A DNA stretch of 64,000 nucleotides from Okapia johnstoni (lineage: Eukaryota > Chordata > Mammalia > Artiodactyla > Giraffidae): NCBI GenBank assembly GCA_024291935.2, contig CM044314.1, positions 27,564,001 through 27,628,000 of the forward strand, in the 5' to 3' direction. Below, piece after piece: positions 56,885 to 64,000 of the stretch. Under the pieces are notes generated by a model. The model did not search any database and was not told the DNA's origin. It saw only the letters and a list, made by a program, of their open reading frames with translations. Numbering within the stretch: the stretch's first letter is position 1; each line of letters opens with the position of its first letter. Made by a program: the position numbers and the translations under genes.

Positions 56885-57311
56885 AAAATTGAAGTATAGC
56901 TGACTTACAATATTGTCTTAGTTTCAGGTGTATAGGTGAGTGATTCAATTATTTTTTTCAGACTATGTTCCATTATAGGTTATTACCAGATATTGAATAT
57001 ACTGCCTGTGCTATATAGTAAATCCTTGCTGCTTATCTATTTTGTGTGAAGTAGTTTATATCTTTTAATCCTATACTCCTAATTTCTGCCACCCTCTCCC
57101 CTTTGGCAACCATAAATTTATTTTCTTTGTCTGTGAGTCTGTTTCTGTTTTGTATATAGAATTCATTTGCATTACTTTTTAGATTCTTCATATATGTGAT
57201 ATATGGTATTTGTCTTTCTCTGACTTACTTGACTAATTACAATATTCTCTAGGTCCATCCATGTTGCTGCAAATGGCACATTGCATTCTCTTTTATGGCT
57301 GAGTTTTATAG

Positions 57312-57345
<34 letters not shown>

Positions 57346-58415
57346 CACATCTTCTTAAGCCAATTGTCTGTTGATGAGGACTAGAGTTGTTTCCATGTCT
57401 TGGCTATTGTAAATAATCCTGCTGTGAACACTGGGGTGGGTGCGTGTATCTTTTTTAACTAGAGTTTTTATCTTTTCTGGATAAATACCCAAGAATGGAA
57501 TTGTTGGATCATATGATGGTTCAATTTTTAGTTTTTTAAGGAAACTCCATACTGTTCTTCATAATGGCTACATGAATTTACATTCCCATCAACAGTGTGA
57601 GAGGGTTCCTTTTCCTTCATATCCTCTCTAGCATTTATTTGTAGACTTTTTGATGATGGTCATTCTGAGTGGTGTGAGGTGATACCTCATTGAGTTTTGA
57701 TGTTCATTTCTCTAATAATAAGTGGTGCTGAGTATCTTTTCATGTGCCTGTTGGCCATCTGCATGTTGTGTTTGGAAAATATCTATTTAGATCTTCTCCC
57801 ATTTTTTTTTATTGCATTGTTTGTTTTTTTGTTATTGAGCTGTTTGAGCTGTTTGTGTAATTTGGATATCAACCCCTGTAGGTCGCATCATTTGCAAATA
57901 CTGTCTCCCATTTTGTACATTGTCTTTTCATTTTGTTGATGGTTTACTTTGCTGTGCAAAAAGCTTTTAAGTTTCATAATGTTCCATTTGTTTATTTTTG
58001 CTTTTATTTCATTTGCCTCAGAGACTGATACTACTATGATTTATATCCAAGAATGTCTGTCTGTGTTCTCTTCTAGGAGTTTTAGGATGTCATGTCTTAT
58101 ATTTAGATATTTAAATCATTTTGAGTTTATTTTTGTATAGGACATGAGGTAGTCAATCTAATTTCACTGATCTGCATGTAGCTGTCCAGCTTTCCCAATA
58201 CCACTTGCTGAACAGATTCTTTTCTCCATTGTGGATTCTTGCCTCCTTTGTCATAGATTAATTGACCTCAGGTGCATGGGTTTATATCTGGGCTTTCTAT
58301 TCTGTTACATTGATCTATATGTCTGTTTTGTGCCAATACCATGTTGTTTTGGTTATTGTAGCTTTATAGTATGGTCTGAAGGATTATATCTCCAGTTTTG
58401 TTCTTTTTCCAGACA
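56885..58415 (-). mobile_element. Older L1, 1.5-kb 3' fragment
   Basis: Reverse-oriented L1 running from 3' UTR ('GAAGTATAGCTGACTTACAA', 'GGTCCATCCATGTTGCTGCA') into the ORF2 C-terminus ('CATTCCCATCAACAGTGTGA', 'GCTTTCCCAATACCACTTGC'). It is more diverged than the L1 at 12005, with no usable frame. A (CA)n run grew inside it at 57313-57340. Confidence 0.9.
57313..57344. repeat. (CA)n microsatellite
   Basis: About 14 uninterrupted CA units within the older L1. Confidence 0.95.
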
Positions 58416-61264
58416 GTGGGTATTTTTTATATTTACTACATTTAACATCTTTTTCAGTCCTCTTAGATACAATTGGAACCTTTTGATAATTCTTCTGACC
58501 TGCTTGATTCCAATAAGTTGTTTCCCCTGGCTCTGATCTGCCACCATCACCATCACCACCAGCCAGCCTGGGCACACCTGCCTCCCATAGTTTAAAAATC
58601 TTCTTTGGCATTTCATTTCTTACCACATTCTGCATTGGCAAGGCTGCCCCTGAAGGTCTCCATAGAGGGAGTCCTCTGATCAGAGAAAGTTCTATGTGTA
58701 TATCATTGCAAGAGTAAACAACTTGGGTCAGTTTCATTTTTTGAGGTAGGAGGTTCCACAGGTATTTCTTTTCCCTGCTTCTTTTCCTCCTGAGGTTATT
58801 GTCCTACTTTTGAATACTACAACTTCTCCATATGTCTCCATATTGGTAATGGCGGCCCTTAAAAGTCTTTGGTTTATGACTCCAACAGTTCACACTCAAA
58901 CAAAGCTCATTTATGACACTCCAGGTCTCATTCCACCCCTTTTGTTTCCAAGCTGTTTGTGCAGGTTTTTCTGCTCTGCAATCCTGTTTTACTTCTCATT
59001 GTTGTTTAAAAAATTCTACTTTTTCTGTTTCAGCATTTCAATTACCATTATAATTCAATTGTTCATCCAGTCTCCTAATTCCAACCAACCACCTTAAATA
59101 CTTCTTACCCTTCAGTCTTCAAAGCCCCAATTCTGTAAGTTGGTTTGTCTTGGGGTAGGTATCCTCCTGACAGGAAGAGAGGATAGTCATTTTAGAATGG
59201 AAATCTCTACATTGGGCAAAATTACTTTTTATGAAAGCTTGGTCTGTCTGATCCAGTATTAAAGAATGACCACACCAAGGGTGACTGACCGAGTATGAGA
59301 GTGGCATTCATCCTGAGATGGAGACGTTCTCAAACGTGGACAAATGTTTCTCCTGAACCCTCAGTTATTCATTTGAAACCCTCCAGTTGCTGGAGGTTGC
59401 AGTCAGGGCGGGGATGAGTAAAAGTGCTGAGGCACCCACATTTAGTGGAACCAGAAAGAGGGGAGCATAGAAAGAAGAATGCATGTGCATGCATGTGCCT
59501 CTGTGTGTGTTTACGTGTGACAAGGGTAACAACTGTATCTCAAGTAGCAGCAGATATTCAGAGACAAACAGAGCCAGGAATGACCTTGCCCATCAACAAA
59601 TTTGATCATGCCCACGTGGTCTGTTTTCAGACCTGTTTCAAAAGGTCGCTCCATTATTCCGTTCTCAGATGCCCCACATGTCTCCAACTGGTCCTGCCTT
59701 AATGCCCTGAAATTTCCAACTTGGCAACTTATTCCTCTGGGCATGCTCTAAAAGTCCAAGTTAACTTACAAATGTACTGTCTAGTGGCCTCATCAGCCAC
59801 TAACATCTTGATGCCAACTGGCTTATCAGATTGGGCAGGCTACAACTGAGCTCTGCTGTCTGGAAGCCTTGACAGTCATTCACACCTACATGCCAAGAGG
59901 GTCATCAGAGGAGGCAGCACTGGAGCTAGCTTTGCAGGAAGGGATGAGACACAAACAACTTTAGAATGGTGGAGGCAGCTGCTTGATGAGAAAGAGCCTA
60001 CCTACCCTGGCAGAGAGTCTCAGAGAAATGCCAGAAGGTACCAATGCATGGGGCTCTGGATCCTGGAGAACACGTCTCAGAATTGATGATTTAATGTTTC
60101 TAACATCTAGGAGTGAAGGGAAGAGAGGGCATAGTACTGAGATAATTTTCAAAACCTGATTTCAGAAGAAGGAAAGGAAGGGCAAGCTGCTATTGAGGGA
60201 GAACATTTCCAGTGTTCTCTCCTCTTCTTCCTGACCTTTCAAGTTCTGATACCAAAGGTTCTATCTCCCTGATTCACTAAACCACCACTGCCCAACTTCA
60301 ACAGTTCACATTCAAACCAAGCTCATCTTCGCTCCCAACTACAAAGCATTTGACTGTGACATTTGACTATGCATTTGACTATGACATTAAGACCTTCAGT
60401 CTTAACTAGTGAGGCAAAACCACAAAATCTGGGCAGCTCTGTAACCTCCCCGTTCTGTACCATAAAAGGGGTAACTTGACAGGAGGCTCATGCAGCTTCA
60501 GGGCCCCTCCTCCCACAGTTCCCCTTCCACGGCTTGTACTTGATTTTGTTTGTAATTTGGACTTCCTGAAGAGGCTGTCTCCCCTTACCAAACTGCATAT
60601 GCCTGAGACCCCACCAAACCTGGGTCCACCCTTGATTATCAGCCTTGGCCATACTCACGGAGCAGGTAGCCAAATGTGCTTGCGCAAGGGTCTTCATTTG
60701 AACTGGGAAAGGGCAACTCCACAATTCTGCTGAAATTTCCCTGCAAAACTAGCTTACCTAACAACTTTATATTATGGGCCATTTAAAAGTTGTTCGCTAG
60801 GCTGTTTCCTCTTTTTCTTATCCCCTTTCCTCTTTCATATTCTAGATCACTCTATTTGTAGATGTACTTACACCTTCTTCTTCCTTGTCCCCACCCACTC
60901 TCCCCAACCCAGGTTTATAATAGGGTATGAATAGAATCCTTTGATATGACACCAAAAGGTAGTCTTTCAGAGGGAAATGTTGGTGGGTTTGTTTTCCCAA
61001 TCATTATGACACAGAATCCATGCTCAGCTAATATCCATTTGAGACCATCTTATACTAAAGTCAACTGGTATGAAATGATAACCCCTTTTTGGACCAGCTT
61101 AATTCATAGGGCTGCCCAGTATTCCAATGTTTAATTACTTAATGTGTTTCAAACACAAACACCCTGTAAACTCAAATGACCCTGTTAAAGAATGGTATAT
61201 CATCTTTGGGGTAAGGAGATGACTTGTGACTCGTGTGGGGGGGGTGGGGGTGGGGAGAGGACAT
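58416..61264. other. Unrecognised 2.8-kb region
   Basis: I cannot assign this. It holds a minus-strand frame (58737-58384, 117 codons, Lys/Gly-rich). A 28-base motif occurs at 58883-58910 and again at 60299-60326 with two mismatches. A CATAAAAGG TATA-like box lies near 60462. It may be an old LTR element or a decayed retrocopy. No family match made. Confidence 0.35.
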
Positions 61265-61478
61265 GACACCTGCTCAGTCCTGTCTGACTCTGTGTGACCC
61301 CACAGACTGCAGCCCGCCAGGCTCCTCTGTCCATGGAATTTTCCAGGCAAGAATACTGGAGTGGGTTGCCATTTCCTACTCCAGGGGATCTTCCCCACCC
61401 AGGGATTGAACCCTTGTCTCTTGCATCTCATGCATTGGTAGTTGGGTTCTTTACCACTAGTGCCATCTGAGAAGCCCC
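61265..61478 (-). mobile_element. Bov-tA2-like SINE
   Basis: Reverse-oriented full-length copy ending ACTAGTGCCATCTGAGAAGC. It is preceded by a G-rich run (61237-61258). This is the last young repeat before the CpG island. Confidence 0.93.
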
Positions 61479-62339
61479 ATTGTGACTTTCAGGTATTGTT
61501 TTATTTTGTTTTAATAACAACGTGTACACACACACACACCCTCCTAATCACACTGTCAGCCCAGAATGAGGTGAGAAAAGGCAGGCATTTCTTGAAGACC
61601 AGCTAGGTAACTCTCCATAGTGTCAGTAACTTATGTTACCCCTTCCCCCTGTATCTGTAATTCATCTTTATTCAAAACGGGGTCCATTTAAAATAGCACC
61701 TTTCAGCTGTCTGAATGTGAAACAGTTTACCCTGCAGGTTTGAGTAGATTAAACATTGCAGCAGTCTCTCCTGAATAGGACTTTCCATTTAGGGTAAGAG
61801 GCTGAGAGCCACAGCACTTCCGTCTAGCCCAATCACCCAAGCTGGCCTCGTTTGGGAAGGCAGCGTGGGTGGGAGCGTTTGGGTGGCATACCCCAAAAAC
61901 CACAGTAATTGGAAGGGAAAAGAGCAAATATCAATTAGTGACTCCTCAGCCAGCTACCAATCTTGGTTTCCAAGGGATTCCACTTTAGTCTTCCTTCAGA
62001 AGTAGCAGCTTCCCAGGGACCTCCGACAGAAGCTGCACGAATCCACATACATCTTAGTACACTGAACATTTCCCCGGGGAGACTCTTGTTATCTGCCCGG
62101 CTTCCCTGGCTCTCTGCCTCCCTGTCAGCCTGTGGGCCTGTCAGCCAGAATGCTCCCAGCTTCTCGGGGCTTCCGTGGGAATGCGAGCGGGAAAGGGCTT
62201 TGAGAACTGAAGACAGGAAAGTGGTGTTCCTCTGCAGCGCTCTGGGCACCCCTCATTTCCCGGAGCGCCCGGGATGCTAAAATGAGCTTCCCTGCTCCCC
62301 CCAGCACCGCCCACTCGGGGGTTTGGGCAAGTGGCTATT
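61479..62339. other. Unique sequence upstream of the CpG island
   Basis: No repeat recognised apart from a short CA run (61528-61540). CpG density rises from about 62150. This is the probable proximal upstream region of the promoter that follows. Confidence 0.5.
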
Positions 62340-62612
62340 TGTTAGCAAATAACGTGTGTGGGGTTGGGGAGCACTAGGTGCGGAAGGCGAGTTGTGGAGC
62401 GGAGACCCCCCGCCCGGCGGCCCCCCGCAGACAGAGCCGCAGGGGGCGGGGAGGGGCGGCAGGGGCTCGGAGGAGCTCGCTTGGCGGGGCGCCTCCCAGG
62501 AAGGCGGGGAGGGGAGCGCCTGTTTACCCAGGAGGGCTGTGCTGATAGCACGTTCCTCGAGTTTACTTTGCTTTCCTTGAGTTTATTGTAAAGGGGTAAA
62601 GTTTTCGGATCT

Positions 62613-62622
62613 GTCACGTGAC
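62613..62622. promoter_or_regulatory. Palindromic E-box GTCACGTGAC
   Basis: A perfect 10-bp palindrome of the class bound by USF and MiT/TFE bHLH-Zip factors (also called the CLEAR motif). Its position is within the CpG island, about 400 bases upstream of the candidate ATG. Binding is inferred from the motif only. Confidence 0.6.
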
Positions 62623-62670
62623 CCTGACAGGTCCTGCCTATGGCGCGGCAGACCACCCACGCCGAGGGCC

Positions 62671-62952
62671 ATGGAACTGCTTAATAGAAACAGGCTTGTA
62701 ATTGTGAGTCCGCGCCGCACTCCGCCGAAAGCCTCCGGCGGCCCAGCGCGCCGGGGTTTTTACACTTTCCGTTCCTTTTGTAAAGACGGAGGAGGAGGAG
62801 GAGAAGACGAAGACGAAGAAAAAGACGACGACAGGGAAGACAAAGAGATCCGCGGCGACAAGACTAGGGGGAGACGAGGGAAGACGGGAAGAAGACGGAG
62901 GAGCAGAGGACCAGGAAAGGGGGGTACGGGGGGGGAAAAGGAATTGATGTGA
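62671..62952 (+). other. 93-codon frame in the leader (uORF or exon)
   Basis: The ATG is in good Kozak context (GCCATGG). The frame is basic at first (RNRLVIVSPRRTPPKASGG), then has five Gly codons, an acidic run of Asp/Glu (GGEDEDEEKDDDREDKE) and a Lys/Arg/Gly-rich tail. The composition follows the purine-rich DNA (62784-62940), so it may be non-coding leader. It resembles no protein I recognise. It ends before the ATG at 63015, so it could act as an upstream ORF. Confidence 0.3.
62784..62940 (+). repeat. Purine-rich GA tract
   Basis: About 155 bases of GAGGAG/GAAGAC/GGGGG-type sequence with few pyrimidines on the plus strand, inside the CpG island. It is probably transcribed leader, and G-runs near 62918-62937 could form quadruplexes. 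Confidence 0.75.
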
Positions 62953-63014
62953 AATCCAAGCGCAGCGTCCGCGCCATCGGCACCCGCGCTCCGGGCAGGG
63001 CTTGACGGCCGGCT

Positions 63015-63023
63015 ATGGTGAGT
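63015..63023 (+). other. Candidate ATG followed by splice donor
   Basis: ATG at 63015-63017 (G at -3 and +4) is followed at once by GTGAGT, a consensus 5' splice site. Either the first coding exon contributes only the start Met, or the ATG opens a frame that continues for 186 codons to 63575 (Ala/Gly/Pro-rich, as GC-rich DNA gives by default). Only transcript evidence can decide. Confidence 0.4.
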
Positions 63024-63560
63024 GCAGCCGGCTCGGCCGCCGCCGCCAGCTCGCCCTCGCGCGGCGTGCGCCCCGGGAACGCGGGATTGCGGGGACGGGC
63101 GGGCGGCGCGCCGGGGCCGCGGGGCTGGGTGGGCTGCGCCGGCGGGGCTCAGGGGCGCCGGCCCGCGCCTTCAGGCTCGCTCGCTCGGTCGCACGCTCCG
63201 GGCCCCCGCCCCCCGAGGCCGGCCCCGCGGGGCGGGGAGGGGGCTGTCTGCGGCGGGCCCGGCCGGGGAACGGTTCCGAGGGGAATTCTCACGGAGGGGG
63301 ACGCCTGGGATCCCATTTTCACGCTTGAAAGGGTCGCCACCTTGGCTTCCGCTCATCAGCCTGGTGGTGGCTACTGGCTGCCAGCGGAGGCAGAGCACTG
63401 GGGATGGAGGGCTGGTGCGAAGAGTGACAGCGCCGGGGGGAGGGTGCGGGCCGGGAGCGCGCGCACCCGGGCGAGTTCCCTAGTCTCCCGGGAGCTCGGG
63501 GAGGTCTGCCCGAGGGGCTGGGCTTACGCTTTCGCACCCTACCCAGTGTTCTCGGCACCT

Positions 63561-64000
63561 GGGCCGGGGCTCTGAGTGGGACACCCAGGGCTAGGAGAGA
63601 AGTACTTTATCAAAACCCGGAGCGCCAACATTCTTCTCCCGGTCGCCGTTGGTGGGAATAAGGGCCAAAGGGGCTTTCCTGGGTTCAGGAAGGGGCCACG
63701 GGTGGGAGAGGTATGTGTTGACTCTTGCACCCATGGAGTTGGGCATTCTGGTGCCTGCCAACCATTAAAGAGGTGGGCGGCTAGCCCGGTGCTGAGATGG
63801 CTAAGTAGGGCCTGAGGGTGATCCTTGAGGTGGGCCAGACTGATCCAAACCCATGTAGACCTGGTGCCAACCATGGGACCACAAGACCTCCAGAGACTGT
63901 ACCTCGGAGGTGACATATACTGTGTCTTCAGGTATTGAAGTTGCTGCCAAACATGACTCCTACTTGGTGGGTGAGCAATAAACTCCAAATTTTCAGATCT
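63561..64000. other. Downstream flank, probable first intron
   Basis: CpG density falls away. No exon or repeat recognised. Confidence 0.4.

Larger units (their letters stand above)
62340..63560 (+). promoter_or_regulatory. CpG island promoter
   Basis: A dense run of CpG dinucleotides and very high GC content stands out sharply from the rest of the window. GC boxes (GGGGGCGGGG at about 62443) and a perfect palindromic E-box GTCACGTGAC (62613-62622) lie upstream of a purine-rich leader. There is no good TATA box. Young interspersed repeats are absent. CpG islands of this kind are normally housekeeping or developmental-gene promoters. The plus direction is inferred from the order of GC boxes, leader, ATG and splice donor. 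The gene is not identified. Confidence 0.85.

Noticed and set aside
58384..58737. 117-codon minus-strand frame, Lys/Gly-rich
   Set aside because: No recognised domain or family. It overlaps the edge of an old L1, so it was kept only as part of an unassigned region.
63015..63575. 186-codon and overlapping plus and minus frames in the CpG island
   Set aside because: GC-rich DNA leaves several overlapping frames open on both strands. Ala/Gly/Pro/Arg-rich translations are uninformative, so no CDS was called.
1..64000. CRISPR array, prophage, plasmid or bacterial operon
   Set aside because: No regular spacer-repeat array, no ribosome-binding-site-led gene clusters, and all repeats are ruminant or mammalian interspersed elements.

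Overview
The window is ruminant (bovid-type) nuclear DNA, almost entirely intergenic. The diagnosis rests on repeats that occur together only in ruminants: BovB/RTE LINEs ending in TTCAG-type pentamers, tRNA-Glu-derived Bov-tA SINEs, dimeric BOV-A2 SINEs, cetartiodactyl CHR-type SINEs and a ruminant L1. Over these lies the normal mammalian background of MIR, L2, L1M, MLT1-type LTRs, MER5A and Tigger. I find no intact protein-coding gene, tRNA, rRNA, CRISPR array or bacterial, phage or plasmid signal. The long open frames are LINE reverse-transcriptase remnants, low-complexity tandem repeats, or GC-rich frames in a CpG island.

Layout: 1-11.5 kb is mostly unique sequence with an ACAC-rich minisatellite, scattered SINEs and three BovB tails. 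11.5-15.3 kb holds an RPL17 processed pseudogene cut in two by a 5'-truncated L1. 15.4-26.2 kb carries three further minus-strand BovB copies, several SINEs and old MIR/L2/MLT1 sequence. 26.8-29.9 kb is a 2.7-kb BovB inside a Tigger-like DNA transposon. 32.1-34.2 kb is a BovB with an inverted 5' half, inside an older repeat. 35.9-41.9 kb contains two plus-strand BovB copies flanking an AT-rich island and a 1.5-kb repeat-poor stretch. 45.8-49.7 kb is a nested stack: old BovB(+), split by a Bov-tA and by a younger BovB(-), which itself carries a BOV-A2. 50-58.4 kb is SINE- and L1-rich and includes a head-to-head SINE palindrome. 58.4-61.3 kb is mainly unrecognised.

At the right edge the composition changes sharply. 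A CpG island (about 62.35-63.56 kb) has GC boxes, a perfect 10-bp palindromic E-box and a purine-rich leader, and an ATG immediately followed by a consensus splice donor. This looks like the TATA-less promoter and first exon of a plus-strand gene whose body lies beyond the window. I cannot name that gene from the sequence.

No new biological system is visible. The most informative content is insertion history: many copies keep readable target-site duplications (TSDs), so relative insertion order can be read directly. Repeat family names come from recalled consensus features, not a database search, and repeat boundaries are good to roughly 5-20 bases.
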